64,000 nt of DNA from JACCTI01 sp038237435 (GTDB lineage Bacteria > Verrucomicrobiota > Verrucomicrobiia > Chthoniobacterales > UBA10450). Numbering within the stretch: the first letter of the stretch is position 1; every line of letters begins with the position of its first letter. Positions 8,152-17,704 of this stretch are shown in pieces. The notes under the pieces were generated by a model that saw only the letters and a list, made by a program, of their open reading frames with translations, ran no database searches and was not told the DNA's origin. The stretch is taken from assembly GCA_038237435.1 (NCBI GenBank), contig JBBRYT010000005.1, forward strand, positions 145,180-209,179, given 5' to 3'. Both the position numbers and the translations under genes were made by a program.

Positions 8152-9525
8152 ATGGCTCGAGCAGACCCAGCGCAAATGTTGCATTCGCCTCGCCCAATCG
8201 ACTTTCAAAAAATTACCGCGACCGCCCTCATCGCTGCGATTTCTGTTTGCGCCAATGGCCAGACATCGACTTCGACTGCGCCTTTGCCAGCGCATCAGAC
8301 GGCGGTGGACCGGTACGGCGTCCAAACTCCCATTGGATCAACCGATTCTTCGATCGCTCCCTTGCCCGAGGCGACGAGCACGATTGGTCAGGAAATTTCT
8401 TCGATTCCCAAGAAATTTCAGTACGCGCTCCGGCTAAATCTTCGCGGTGTATATGACGACAACATTTTTCTAATTCAAGGTCAACGCGTCGGCGATTACT
8501 ATCTCGCGATCGAACCGGGACTCACGCTCGGCTACGGCGATATCGTCGGCGAAAGTCGCAATTATGTTCAGTTCGATTATGCGCCGAGCTTTTTCGTTTA
8601 CGCTGATCATGCAAGTGCAAATGCGGTTCAGCATCTCATGCGTTTAATCGCCGCCTACCGTATCGGACATCTCAATCTCAGCCTCGGCCAAGACATTCAA
8701 CTCTTAGAAGGAACGAACCCGCTCAATGTCGCGAGCATTGGAACCGTCAATAACGGACCAGGTGTGAACCTCGATACCGGCGGCGGAACCGATGAAAATG
8801 TCTACACGACGAACGGCACCTTCAGTTATGACCTGACCGGGAAGACGTTTCTCAGCGGCGCGGCGCATTATTCGCGCTACGACTATCCCAGCTTAATCAG
8901 CTCGCAGACCATCTCTGGCAACGTCTTCATTAACTTCAACTATAGTCCGAAGCTCGTTATCGGCCTGGGCGGGACCGGAGGTTACAACTTGGTCGAAGGG
9001 AAGAGCTCCGATCAAACCTTTGAGCAGCTCAACGCTACCATAACCTACCAAGCCACCGGCAAAGTCAGTCTGAACGCTTCTGTTGGTATCGAGTTCCGGC
9101 AGTTTGGCAGTGACTCTGGGGGATCGTACGTCTCACCGGTATACGATCTTAGCGCGCGCTATCAACCATTCGACGGGACGACCGTGAGTCTAAACGGAAG
9201 TCTGCGTACGCAAAATTCCGCGGTGCTTGTCGCCCAGGATTATTCCTTAACCGACATCACATTAAGCGTCCGTCAGCGGCTGCTGCGGCGCTTTTATGTT
9301 GGTCTCACGACTGGCTACCAACACTCCAATTATTTTAGCACCAGCACCGGGGTGAATGCTTCCCGCGTCGATAACTACTACTTTTTTCAACCGGCGATTG
9401 ATGCCACAATAACGCGCTACTGGACGGCCGGGTTCTATTATCTGCACCGCAAAAGCAATAGCTCTGAGGGCGTCTTTAGTTTTAACAACAATCAGTATGG
9501 TATCCGCACTTCGCTTACTTTTTAG
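8152..9525 (+). CDS. Outer-membrane beta-barrel protein of the EPS export module
   Basis: The 457-residue protein has a hydrophobic stretch around residues 20-35 (ITATALIAAISVCANGQ) suggesting a signal peptide, then a short Ser/Thr/Pro-rich linker and repeated amphipathic strands rich in Tyr, Asn and Gly (for example NLRGVYDDNIFLIQ, YVQFDYAPSFFVYADH, VGLTTGYQHSNYFS). It ends in aromatic GIRTSLTF, the C-terminal phenylalanine signature of BAM-inserted barrels. Such barrels commonly accompany Wza/Wzc pairs in exosortase-linked EPS loci and probably form or assist the outer-membrane exit route. The 3' end overlaps the next gene by 29 bp. The first ATG gives a long pre-signal leader, so a later start at residue 9 is possible. 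Confidence 0.78.
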   Translation: MARADPAQMLHSPRPIDFQKITATALIAAISVCANGQTSTSTAPLPAHQTAVDRYGVQTPIGSTDSSIAPLPEATSTIGQEISSIPKKFQYALRLNLRGVYDDNIFLIQGQRVGDYYLAIEPGLTLGYGDIVGESRNYVQFDYAPSFFVYADHASANAVQHLMRLIAAYRIGHLNLSLGQDIQLLEGTNPLNVASIGTVNNGPGVNLDTGGGTDENVYTTNGTFSYDLTGKTFLSGAAHYSRYDYPSLISSQTISGNVFINFNYSPKLVIGLGGTGGYNLVEGKSSDQTFEQLNATITYQATGKVSLNASVGIEFRQFGSDSGGSYVSPVYDLSARYQPFDGTTVSLNGSLRTQNSAVLVAQDYSLTDITLSVRQRLLRRFYVGLTTGYQHSNYFSTSTGVNASRVDNYYFFQPAIDATITRYWTAGFYYLHRKSNSSEGVFSFNNNQYGIRTSLTF

Positions 9526-10180
9526 CTTCGTCGCCCTAAGTATGGCGCTGAGTTTCTGTGCGCCGCATGCGCGTTCGCAAAATCCGCCCGCGACGCAGTC
9601 ACAGCCGGCGCCTGCTGCGATCGCACCGGCCGCGACCACTTCCTCCTCTTCGCAAGGTCCGACCGGGGTCAGCGCGCCAGCCGGTTACGTCCTCACGCCT
9701 AACGACCAGATTGCGGTGGAAGTCTTTGGTGAAGATGATCTGCGCACCAATGGTCGTTTAAATGGCGAAGGTAATGTAAGTCTACCTCTTCTCGGTTCGG
9801 TGAAACTGGCCGGCCTTAGCCTCACACAAGCGGCGTCGAAACTGACCGAACTTTACGGCAGAGACTATCTCGTTACCCCGAGAGTCAACGTTACCCTAGT
9901 CGGCTACGCCAAGCGCCGTTTCACCGTTCTCGGTCAGGTAAATCGCCCCGGCAGCTACGAAATGCCCGAAGGTAGCCCTAGCGGTATCGATCTCCTCGAA
10001 GCTGTCGCCCTCGCCGGCGGCTACACCCGCATCGCTGCGCCGGAACGGATCAGCGTTCGACGAGAAGTTAATTCAGGCGACCAAGTCCTGCGGGTTAACG
10101 CCAAGCGTCTCGCCAAAGGCTCGAGTGGTTTCCGCGTTCTTCCCGGCGACACCATCACGGTCGGCGAAAGTATTTTCTAA
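9497..10180 (+). CDS. wza: Wza-type polysaccharide export protein (Poly_export and SLBB)
   Basis: This 227-residue protein starts with a signal peptide (LRLLFSFVALSMALSFCAPH) and an Ala/Pro/Ser linker. The Poly_export domain follows from about residue 60 (GYVLTPNDQIAVEVFGEDDL, then GEGNVSLPLLGSVKLAGLSL and RVNVTLVGYAKRRFTVLGQV), then an SLBB-like segment (RPGSYEMPEGS...LLEAVALAGG) and a closing RVLPGDTITVGESIF. It is shorter than E. coli Wza and lacks the C-terminal helix, as is usual for EPS-type Wza proteins. The start overlaps the barrel gene by 29 bp; a second ATG at 9542 would remove the overlap but shortens the signal peptide. The wzc gene follows after 70 bp. Confidence 0.87.
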   Translation: MVSALRLLFSFVALSMALSFCAPHARSQNPPATQSQPAPAAIAPAATTSSSSQGPTGVSAPAGYVLTPNDQIAVEVFGEDDLRTNGRLNGEGNVSLPLLGSVKLAGLSLTQAASKLTELYGRDYLVTPRVNVTLVGYAKRRFTVLGQVNRPGSYEMPEGSPSGIDLLEAVALAGGYTRIAAPERISVRREVNSGDQVLRVNAKRLAKGSSGFRVLPGDTITVGESIF

Positions 10181-10250
10181 GCACACACTTCCGCTGTTTC
10201 CCGAAAAGCACAGTTGTGCGAGAATAATACTTCTTCCGTAATCTTCCAGA

Positions 10251-12743
10251 ATGCCTCCTACTATTCAGTCAACGCCTGCGAATCCGTCCACGGTGCCGGG
10301 CCAGGTTTTTTCCACCACCACGGGGACGAACATCGACGCTTCGTCCGAACGCCGCGGTTTTGATTTTCTCCATTTCTGGCATTCACTCGTCGAGAAGATC
10401 TGGATTGTCGCACTCTGCGTTATCGCCGGATTTCTTTGCGCTCTAGTTTATCTCGCGCGCACACCTAAGCTTTATCAAGGACACGTTGTTCTCGAGGTTG
10501 ATGTCCAGGATCCCACGCCCATCCGTTCCGAAGATCCGACCATGCGCTTGCGCGCAATGTTCATGGCCAGCCAGGAAGCGCTCCGCACTATCGAGCAGAA
10601 CCTAACGAATCGCACCTTGCTTGCTCGAGTCGTTAGGTCGGAAGGACTGGCCGAAGACGGTGGCCGTGCCTTGTTAGGTATAACGGGAGATGAAGCCGCG
10701 GCCAAAACGAAAGCGCCAGCCAAGCCTGCTAGTCTCCCGCCCACGGCAGCCGCTTCCCCGTCCGACCAGCTTACTCCTCAAGCTACTTTCACTCCGCTCG
10801 AGGATGCGCTCGGCGGTGCGCTCTCGCGCATGATCAAACCAGTCATTCGTCGCGGCACACGGCTTATCGACGTTTATGTCACTAACCGCGATCCTGCCGT
10901 GGCTCAACGACTCGCAGACGCCGTTGGCCGCGAATTCATCCGCTACTCGATCGAGCGTCGCGCTTTTAGTAGTCAGGATAATCTTCGTTACCTTCTCGAA
11001 GAAGAAGAGCGGTTAAAGAAGAATCTGCAAAAGAGTGAAGCGGCCGTGGCGGAGTATAAAGCGAATACGCCAGACGCCCTTCAGCTTGGCGGCGGCACCG
11101 CTACCACAGGCAGTCAGCAGGGCGCGGGAAGCACTGGCGGACGCGGCGGCTTGGTCGAAGACAAGCTGCAAGAGCTCAGCACTAAACTAACGGCAGCAAA
11201 ATCTGATCGTCACCGCATCGAAAGCGAGCTGGAACAAATCGAAGGCATCGGTGACAAGGTTGATGCGCTTCTTGCTATTCCCAGCATCGCTGCCGCGGCG
11301 CCAGTAAACGATCGACGCCGCGATGTTGCGCAACTTGAGACCACCGTGGCGCAGTTAGGACAACGCTACAAAGACAAGCATCCGAAGTTAATTTCCGCTC
11401 GCGCAGCCTTAGCCGAAGCACGCGATGCCTTGCGTCGTACCGTTCTCGCGCAGCCGGACGTAATCCGAAGCCTGCTTGAGCAAGCCCGCGCTGCCGAGCG
11501 CAACATGGGGAACTTTGTCGACGAACAACAGAAAGCTGCCATCGCTCTTAACCGCGCCTCGATTGGCTACCAGGAACTAGCGCGCCAGGCGGAAACAGAC
11601 CGCGCCCTTTACGAAAGCGTTCTTCGTCAAATAAAAGAGACGAACCTAACCAAAGACGTGAAGACAAACGCTGTTAGCATCTCCGAACATTCGCCATTGC
11701 CTGGAGCGCCGATAAGTCCGCAACCTACTAAAGCTATCATGCTTGGATTACTTGGCGGACTTGCGCTCGGCCTGGCTTTTGTTTATGCGACCGACTTGTT
11801 AGACCGGTCAGTAAAAACAGTCGATCAAGCTGAATCAACGCTCGGCTTACCCGTCCTCGCCGCTGTGCCGGAGATCGGAAAAGGCGACGCCGTGGATTCA
11901 AACGATCGTAAGAAATTGCCGACCGCCGCGAGTTATCGTCTGGTTGCCGAGGCGCCCGAAGGGCCGGCCGCCGAAGCCTTTCGTAACCTGCGCGCTTCTC
12001 TTTCTCTTCTCGGACCCGAATCGGAGCGAAAGGTATTTCTCTTCACCAGCGCTGTGCCCAACGAAGGGAAGAGTTTCTCCAGCGCTAACTACTCGTTAGC
12101 TTTGGCCCAACAAGGCCATCGCGTCCTCCTTATCGACGGGGATTTGCGCCGACCAAGTTTGCACAAGATTTTTCAGCCGGTCGGGGAAGGGCGCAACGGC
12201 GAGGAAGAGACGCCCGGCATTGTCGACTACCTGGTCGGTGCCATCGACTTGCGTAGCGCCGTTCAATCCGTCACTGCTGGAAGGCTGGAACCAGAGCAAT
12301 TTGAAGGTGAGAACGCCAAAATTTTCTCCGCCACCGCTGGCACACTCTCAGTCCTAACGGGCGGGCGTCGCGCGCCTAACCCCGCAGAGCTACTTAGCGG
12401 CTCATCGTTCGCCAAACTGGTCGCGGATGCCTCCAGCTTATTCGATCGGGTAGTAATCGATAGCGCGCCTATACTTGCGGTTAGCGATACCTTATTGATG
12501 ACACCGCTGGTCCAAACGGTGTGTGTCGTGGTACGCGCAAACAAGACACCGCGGAACGCAGTGCAACGCGCACTCGGAATGTTAACCGGCGCCGGTGGAA
12601 GACCGGCCGGTATCATACTTAACCGCTTACCCCGCGGCCGGGGCGCCGGTTATTACTACTACTATGCCTCGCCCGGATACGGGAAAGGCGAAGGCGCCTA
12701 CTCCGGGCGCTATGGTTCGCCCGTGATCACGAATCAACGTTAG
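10251..12743 (+). CDS. wzc: Wzc-type BY-kinase and chain-length determinant
   Basis: The 830-residue product has a Wzz domain with a membrane helix at about 50-72 (IWIVALCVIAGFLCALVYLA), a long coiled-coil periplasmic part including a Gly/Thr-rich insert near residue 285, a second helix near 500 (AIMLGLLGGLALGLAFVY) and a C-terminal tyrosine autokinase. Walker A is intact (SAVPNEGKSFSSAN, about residues 599-612), Walker A' reads LLIDGDLRRPS and Walker B reads FDRVVIDSAPI. The tail carries a dense tyrosine cluster (GAGYYYYYASPGYGKGEGAY), the autophosphorylation site that controls polymer length in this family. It converges on gmd; the two stop codons overlap within 4 bp. It contrasts with the Wzc-like protein at 880-3063, which lacks the P-loop lysine and the tyrosines. 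Confidence 0.9.
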   Translation: MPPTIQSTPANPSTVPGQVFSTTTGTNIDASSERRGFDFLHFWHSLVEKIWIVALCVIAGFLCALVYLARTPKLYQGHVVLEVDVQDPTPIRSEDPTMRLRAMFMASQEALRTIEQNLTNRTLLARVVRSEGLAEDGGRALLGITGDEAAAKTKAPAKPASLPPTAAASPSDQLTPQATFTPLEDALGGALSRMIKPVIRRGTRLIDVYVTNRDPAVAQRLADAVGREFIRYSIERRAFSSQDNLRYLLEEEERLKKNLQKSEAAVAEYKANTPDALQLGGGTATTGSQQGAGSTGGRGGLVEDKLQELSTKLTAAKSDRHRIESELEQIEGIGDKVDALLAIPSIAAAAPVNDRRRDVAQLETTVAQLGQRYKDKHPKLISARAALAEARDALRRTVLAQPDVIRSLLEQARAAERNMGNFVDEQQKAAIALNRASIGYQELARQAETDRALYESVLRQIKETNLTKDVKTNAVSISEHSPLPGAPISPQPTKAIMLGLLGGLALGLAFVYATDLLDRSVKTVDQAESTLGLPVLAAVPEIGKGDAVDSNDRKKLPTAASYRLVAEAPEGPAAEAFRNLRASLSLLGPESERKVFLFTSAVPNEGKSFSSANYSLALAQQGHRVLLIDGDLRRPSLHKIFQPVGEGRNGEEETPGIVDYLVGAIDLRSAVQSVTAGRLEPEQFEGENAKIFSATAGTLSVLTGGRRAPNPAELLSGSSFAKLVADASSLFDRVVIDSAPILAVSDTLLMTPLVQTVCVVVRANKTPRNAVQRALGMLTGAGGRPAGIILNRLPRGRGAGYYYYYASPGYGKGEGAYSGRYGSPVITNQR

Positions 12744-13738
12744 CCCCGCGCCTGATCGATCGCCGCTAGCTCTGCTTCGACCATTTCTCGGACAAGCTCC
12801 GGAAATTTGATGGCGGCTTTCCAACCAAGTGTCTCCCGCGCTTTTCTCGGCGATCCTACTAGTTGGATCGGCTCTGATGGACGAGTGAACATTTCACTGT
12901 GTCGGACATACTTCTTCCAAGGCAGACCCACGACGGAGAAAGCGGCTTCGACTAGCTCCCCTACCGAGTGTGTTTCACCCGTAGCTATCACGTAATCATC
13001 AGCCTTATTGCACTGTAGCATCGCCCACATAGCAACGACATACTCCCGCGCGTGCCCCCAATCGCGCCGACTTTCCAAGTCACCTAGAACTAGCTGTTGC
13101 TCTAATCCGCGCGCAATCCGCGCCGCCGCGCGCGTAACTTTCCGCGTTACAAAATTCTCACCGCGGCGCGGCGACTCATGATTATACAAGATACCGTTGC
13201 AGGCGAAGATCCCGTATGACTCGCGATAAACTCGCACCAACTGCGTCGCGAAAGCCTTCGCACATCCATAAGGATTTACCGGAGAAAACGCCGTCTCCTC
13301 ATCCTGTGGCGACTCACGGCTATAGCCAAATATTTCCGAAGTTGAAGCATGATAGAATTTCACTGGTTGCTTTTGGTCTCGCACGATCTCCAGCAACCTT
13401 AACGTCGCCATCCCCACTTCTTCACAAGTTGATTCGGGAATCTCAAAACTTAGTCCGACATGACTCTGACCTGCTAAATGATAAACCTCGTTAGGTTGCA
13501 CCTCCGCAAAAATCCTCCGCAATGTTGTCCCATCGGAAAGATCGCCATAGTGAAGGAAAAGTCGCTTCCCGTAAATCGCCGCATCGCTCCGCAAATGCTC
13601 GATTCGCGACCGCGACAGATTACTCGTTCGCCTAACGACGCCATGAACCGCATAACCCTTTTCCAGGAGAAGTTCCGTTAGATAAGAACCATCCTGGCCG
13701 GTGATACCGGTGATGAGGGCGATGTTGTTTCGCGACAT
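12740..13738 (-). CDS. gmd: GDP-mannose 4,6-dehydratase
   Basis: The 332-residue protein is a full-length extended SDR: an N-terminal ALITGITGQDGSYLTELLLE NADP-binding motif, GVVRRTSNLSRSRIEHL, the active-site FYHASTSEIFG and YGCAKAFATQLVRVYRESYG (YxxxK), and FNHESPRRGENFVTRK-like substrate loop (here LYNHESPRRGENFVTRKV). Gmd converts GDP-D-mannose to GDP-4-keto-6-deoxymannose, precursor of L-fucose, D-rhamnose and relatives. No reductase partner (Fcl or Rmd) is present in this window. It is the last gene of the long minus-strand run. A repeat arm of element A begins about 10 bp upstream of its ATG, so the usual ribosome-binding site is displaced. Confidence 0.93.
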   Translation of the reverse strand: MSRNNIALITGITGQDGSYLTELLLEKGYAVHGVVRRTSNLSRSRIEHLRSDAAIYGKRLFLHYGDLSDGTTLRRIFAEVQPNEVYHLAGQSHVGLSFEIPESTCEEVGMATLRLLEIVRDQKQPVKFYHASTSEIFGYSRESPQDEETAFSPVNPYGCAKAFATQLVRVYRESYGIFACNGILYNHESPRRGENFVTRKVTRAAARIARGLEQQLVLGDLESRRDWGHAREYVVAMWAMLQCNKADDYVIATGETHSVGELVEAAFSVVGLPWKKYVRHSEMFTRPSEPIQLVGSPRKARETLGWKAAIKFPELVREMVEAELAAIDQARG

Positions 13739-13746
13739 CGCCCAAT

Positions 13747-14183
13747 TAGAAAGTAGAAAGGCTAAAGTAGAAAAAGAGATACATTGCTCAGCCTTTTATG
13801 CGTTGTCATCGCTCAGCTTCTTACCTATCGCCGTGAAGATCGCAAGTAGTTCCGAGCATTCAGTGAACAGCTGTTCCTGAATCTTCCGCTCCCGCTAATC
13901 CACTATCGATCAGCAGCTCCAGCCAAAATTGCATTTCGGACGCTTCCTTCTGCACCGTTCCGACCTTGTTCCTAAAATCAGCTCGCGAAACTGCGCGATT
14001 CGCCTCTCGATAATTTGCACCGATCGAAGTTGCCGACCGAATCAATTGCCTCGCCAAAATATCGGCCGCACGGTCCTTCGGCAAGTGCGAGCAGAGCCTT
14101 AAGACAGCGAGGGCAAATCGTTTCGTGCGCTGCTCCAGATCTTTCTCCATCTCCGTCTTCTACTTTAGCCTTTCTACTTCCTC
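13747..14183 (-). mobile_element. S23 hairpin element A (heptamer inverted arrays around a four-helix-bundle ORF)
   Basis: Two heptamer arrays of GTAGAAA/GGCTAAA type face each other: 13751-13772 and 14158-14179 are perfect 22-bp inverted repeats. Between them, on the minus strand, lies only the S23-family ORF, whose ATG is 8 bp inside the right arm. The whole element is about 0.44 kb and fills the gap between the WcaJ-like gene and gmd. In the transcript the purine arm precedes the ORF and the pyrimidine arm follows it, so the arms can pair into a long stem with the ORF in the loop, as in 23S rRNA intervening sequences. No target-site duplication is obvious. Confidence 0.6.
13796..14150 (-). 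pseudogene. Four-helix-bundle (S23 / 23S rRNA intervening-sequence protein), frameshifted
   Basis: From the ATG at 14150 the product matches the S23 four-helix-bundle pattern: MEKDLEQRTKRFALAVLRLC, then LPKDRAADILARQLIRSATS, IGANYREANRAVSRADFRNK and MQFWLELLIDSGLAG. After that the open frame ends abruptly (EDSGTAVH). Shifting by one base continues the family sequence, ERKIQEQLFTECSELLAIF then TAIGKKLSDDNA, to a stop at 13796-13798. The intact relative at 50650-50994 ends LLAIFTTIGKKLKE, which confirms the shift. The 3' quarter is therefore out of frame through a single indel near 13884. The family's cellular role is not well defined; it lies inside element A. Confidence 0.8.
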
Positions 14184-14203
14184 TTTGAGGCGCGCAGCGC
14201 GCC

Positions 14204-15739
14204 TCATTGTCCTTTGCCGAAAAGGACGGTGTAGATCGTTTTTAACACGATCATAAGATCGAGCTTCAACGAATAGTTGCGAATATAATACAGATCATAT
14301 TTCAGCTTCTCAATCGCATCCTTATCGCTTTCGCCGTACGGGTAATTAACCTGTGCCCAGCCAGTGATTCCGGGCTTGACCAAATGCCGGAAATGATAAA
14401 ACGGAATACTCGTCTCATAGCGCTCCGCGCACTTGATCCATTCCGCGCGGGGCCCGATCAGACTCATCTCCCCCTTAAGAACATTCCAAAATTGCGGTAG
14501 CTCGTCCAGGCGCAGTTTTCGCAGCCAGTGCCCTACTCGCGTAATCCGCGGATCATCTCGGCGCGTATAAATGTCCGCCTCCTCGTCATCGTTACTCGTA
14601 CGCATGGTTCGAAACTTAAGAGCCGTGAATGTCTCGCCATCACGACCTACCCGCGTCTGACGAAAGATCGTTGGTGAACCACTTTCCGCCCAGATCAAAA
14701 ATATGATCAACCCCGCGATTGGGAGTGTAAGCAAGATTAAGACACTCGAAGTCAGGATATCGAAAAGCTTCTTGAGATAATGGAACGGTGAACTACGGGC
14801 GAGTTGGAAGCCAGTTTGCAGGGGCCAGAAAGGGTCCAGAGCTTGCACAGGCACATACCGCCAATGCGCTTCATGGAAGGATTCCAAGGTATAAACGCGG
14901 ACGCGCTGAAACTGCGTTCGCACCAGTCTTTCAAGTAACTCAGGATTCAAGCGATCGATACGCTCTGCTACAATTACCCCGCTGTAGGTTTGATCGAGTC
15001 GCTCAAGCTTGGTCTCCAAATCACCTTCTACGATGGGCGAGCCCGGTCCCGCCACTCGCGATCCGATTCGTTGCGGATTAATCGCGACAAATTCAAGTCG
15101 CTGCCGGTTCACGGATGCTTTGTAGGTGCGATAAAACTCAGCCGCTAACTCGCCCCCACCGACGACTAGGAATGCGCGGTTAGCTGTGGAAGCAGTGACA
15201 AAGCGCCAGAGGAACCGCCGGTACGCCAGGGAACACACGAAGAATAAAATAAAACTCGCGACGAACGCGCTGCGGCTCGGCTTCATCGAATGACTAAATG
15301 CTGCAGCCACATAGACGACCAACGCACTCAGTCCAGCCGCAAACAGCAATGTCAGCGCATGCTCGGTCGCGTACGGAAGAGTTCGCATGTCGGTCTGCCG
15401 ATTGTAACCGCCTACTATCGCAAGGGCGGCAATGATGATCGCCAGTTGAAGCCCAGCGATCGCCACAAACTGCAGCGGCGAAACATAGAACTCATCACCA
15501 CGAATGAATGTGAGGAGTCCGTAAAGAAGCAACCAGAATACGACATCGATCGAAACAAGTCCGGCGCTTATGCTCCATTCGTGTCGTACAAGCCTTCGCC
15601 AGCGGGAAACCCGTTCTGTCTTTACCGCCTCGAATCGGGACGACGTCCCAAAGGAAATCGCATCCTCCTGGGGAACCGAAGGCGAATCATGCGTAGTTAA
15701 ATGTGACAAGGGCATTTTCCCAAACGAACAGGACAGCAT
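14204..15739 (-). CDS. wcaJ: WcaJ-like undecaprenyl-phosphate glucose phosphotransferase
   Basis: The 511-residue protein has the long architecture of exopolysaccharide polyprenyl glycosylphosphotransferases: about five membrane helices in the first 190 residues, a nucleotide-binding-like domain (RAFLVVGGGELAAEFYRTY) and the catalytic sugar transferase domain with ESGSPTIFRQTRVGRDGETF, LKFRTMRTSNDDEEADIYTR, LDELPQFWNVLKGEMSLIGP and VKPGITGWAQVNYPYGES. It transfers a hexose-1-phosphate to undecaprenyl phosphate at the inner membrane. The start may be the second ATG (MPLSHLTT, residue 9). It is the last large gene before gmd in the minus-strand run, separated from gmd by element A. Confidence 0.88.
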   Translation of the reverse strand: MLSCSFGKMPLSHLTTHDSPSVPQEDAISFGTSSRFEAVKTERVSRWRRLVRHEWSISAGLVSIDVVFWLLLYGLLTFIRGDEFYVSPLQFVAIAGLQLAIIIAALAIVGGYNRQTDMRTLPYATEHALTLLFAAGLSALVVYVAAAFSHSMKPSRSAFVASFILFFVCSLAYRRFLWRFVTASTANRAFLVVGGGELAAEFYRTYKASVNRQRLEFVAINPQRIGSRVAGPGSPIVEGDLETKLERLDQTYSGVIVAERIDRLNPELLERLVRTQFQRVRVYTLESFHEAHWRYVPVQALDPFWPLQTGFQLARSSPFHYLKKLFDILTSSVLILLTLPIAGLIIFLIWAESGSPTIFRQTRVGRDGETFTALKFRTMRTSNDDEEADIYTRRDDPRITRVGHWLRKLRLDELPQFWNVLKGEMSLIGPRAEWIKCAERYETSIPFYHFRHLVKPGITGWAQVNYPYGESDKDAIEKLKYDLYYIRNYSLKLDLMIVLKTIYTVLFGKGQ

Positions 15740-15858
15740 TCTAACGTTAATTGCGCCATTACGTCAGTAGAAACCAAGCAACAATCAAATTCGCCTTCAA
15801 CCCCTCGAAAACGAGGCTTTGTCGACCCCTTTATTGCTCTGCTATGATTCGATCCAAT

Positions 15859-17700
15859 CTACAGCTCTGGGTATTCGATTGATCCGATGTAGATGCGAGC
15901 CGGCATCTCGATGTTGTTTCGTTCGACGAAAGTTTCCAGCGCGAAGAGGCACCACGTCCGATACCAACTCTTCAATCGCACCGGACTGGTCGCCTCGATT
16001 CGGCGAAACACATCCTGCCACTCGCCCGTGACCCAATCGCGAAAAGGAAAAGTAAATCCCTGCTTCGGTCGTTCACGCACCCATCGCGGAATCTCCGGCA
16101 CAGCGTCCAGCAAGATCTGCTTGCCTTTTGCCAAACGCAGCGCGGCCGGAATTCGTCGAATGGATTCGATAAGTCTGCTATCAACAAACGGCACCCGCAG
16201 TTCGAGACTCCAGGCCATGCTCATGACATCGCTGTCGCGCAGGAGCTGATTCCGCATATAGCGCGATACCTCCAGATAACTGACCTCATCTTCCAGGGTA
16301 GGTTGCGGCGGAACGTGCAAAGCGATGGGCGATTGTCCCGAGGTCTCCACGCAGCCGTAACGCTGCAGAAGGAGCTTCGCTTCCTTCGGAGTAAAGATTC
16401 CACGCATTGCCCAATAGGCTGCGGCCGTGATCGGCACATCAGTTAGATAGCGTCCCAGCCGATTCGTCCGCGGCGAAGCGAATCGAACCTGCAGCGCCTT
16501 GCCTGCGATTGTCCGAATAGGTGAAAGGGGCGTCATCAAACGACTCGCTCTCACCATCTTTGGCACCATCTCGAAAGAGCGATAACCTCCGAATAACTCA
16601 TCACCGCCCAGCCCCGAAAGCACCACCTTCAGTCCGTTGTCATGAGCCAGCTTAGCCACGCAAAAAGTATTGAAGCCATCGATGCTTGGCTGATCTGAAT
16701 GATAGATAAACTCATGCAGCAACTGTTTCGCCGAAGTAGAATCCAGCCGCCAGTCGACATGTCGCGTCCCAAAATGTTTCGCCGTCCGTGAGGCCACGTC
16801 ACCTTCATTGAACGCAGGGTCATCAAAGGAAATACAAAAGGTGCGCAAATCGCTCTGCCTTTCATTCGCGGCCAAGGCAACAAGCGCGGTCGAATCGATG
16901 CCACCGCTCAGGAATATTCCTACTGGAACATCACTTACCAGATGCCGCCGGATCGACTCCACCAATGCATCTCGCACCGTTAAGACCGCAAACTTCCGCT
17001 CGATCTTTTCCTGGGCGAACTGGATGTCCCAAAACTTCGTCACTCGCGTTTTCCCCGCCCGCCAGATCATGTAATGACCAGCGGGCAACGCTCGCACTCC
17101 CTCCACCAGAGTTAACGGCTCTGGAACCGCGCCGAAAAGAAGATAACCCGAGAGCGCCTGACTCGATACCCGCCGTGAAACCAAGCCTGTATTAAGAATA
17201 CTTCTTAGCTCCGATGCGAAGACTAACTTCTCACCGTCGGTACTATAATAAAGCGGCTTAACACCAAGAGGGCCGCGCGCGATGAAGCACGATTTTTCTA
17301 CCTCATCCCAAATCGCGATTCCAAACATCCCGGCAAACTCGCGCACACAATCCGGGCCATAACGCGCATACATCTTCAAGATAACTTCCGTATCGGAATG
17401 CGACACGAAGCTTTCTCCCTCTTCCGATAACTCCGCGCGTAGCTCCTCGAAGTTATAAATCTCCCCATTAAACACGATCGTGTAACGCCCATCACTGGAA
17501 TGCATCGGCTGATGCCCGGCCGAACTAAGGTCAAGAATAGCAAGACGAGTATTCACCAGACCCGCGCCACCGTCCTTGGAAACAAAAAAACCGCAGTCAT
17601 CCGGACCACGGTGATGCAAATCCCGTTCAAAGCCACGCAGTAGCTCCTCGAGCTTATCGCCGCTCAAGTTAGAACCGACTATGCCAGCGATACCGCACAT
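15859..17700 (-). CDS. asnB: Asparagine-synthase-type glutamine amidotransferase
   Basis: The 613-residue protein starts MCGIAGIVGSN, so the processed N-terminal Cys2 nucleophile of class II glutaminases is present, followed by HHRGPDDCGFF, LAILDLSSAGHQPM and NGEIYNFEELR. The synthetase half has the ATP-pyrophosphatase motif FLSGGIDSTALVAL and the GLGGDELFGGYRSF signature. Inside a polysaccharide cluster such proteins usually amidate uronic acids rather than make asparagine. The uronate-amino-sugar enzymes at 0.1-6.5 kb supply a possible substrate class (inference). The left octamer arm of element B begins 5 bp upstream of the ATG, leaving no normal Shine-Dalgarno sequence. Confidence 0.88.
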   Translation of the reverse strand: MCGIAGIVGSNLSGDKLEELLRGFERDLHHRGPDDCGFFVSKDGGAGLVNTRLAILDLSSAGHQPMHSSDGRYTIVFNGEIYNFEELRAELSEEGESFVSHSDTEVILKMYARYGPDCVREFAGMFGIAIWDEVEKSCFIARGPLGVKPLYYSTDGEKLVFASELRSILNTGLVSRRVSSQALSGYLLFGAVPEPLTLVEGVRALPAGHYMIWRAGKTRVTKFWDIQFAQEKIERKFAVLTVRDALVESIRRHLVSDVPVGIFLSGGIDSTALVALAANERQSDLRTFCISFDDPAFNEGDVASRTAKHFGTRHVDWRLDSTSAKQLLHEFIYHSDQPSIDGFNTFCVAKLAHDNGLKVVLSGLGGDELFGGYRSFEMVPKMVRASRLMTPLSPIRTIAGKALQVRFASPRTNRLGRYLTDVPITAAAYWAMRGIFTPKEAKLLLQRYGCVETSGQSPIALHVPPQPTLEDEVSYLEVSRYMRNQLLRDSDVMSMAWSLELRVPFVDSRLIESIRRIPAALRLAKGKQILLDAVPEIPRWVRERPKQGFTFPFRDWVTGEWQDVFRRIEATSPVRLKSWYRTWCLFALETFVERNNIEMPARIYIGSIEYPEL

Positions 17701-17704
17701 CTTT

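Noticed and set aside
12740..12743. Overlapping stop codons of wzc and gmd as a regulatory arrangement
   Set aside because: A 4-bp convergent overlap is common in compact genomes and needs no special explanation.
15803..15816. CCTCG-AAAA-CGAGG hairpin between the asparagine-synthase and WcaJ-like genes
   Set aside because: Stem of only 5 bp and no U-tract on the transcribed strand, so I do not call a terminator.
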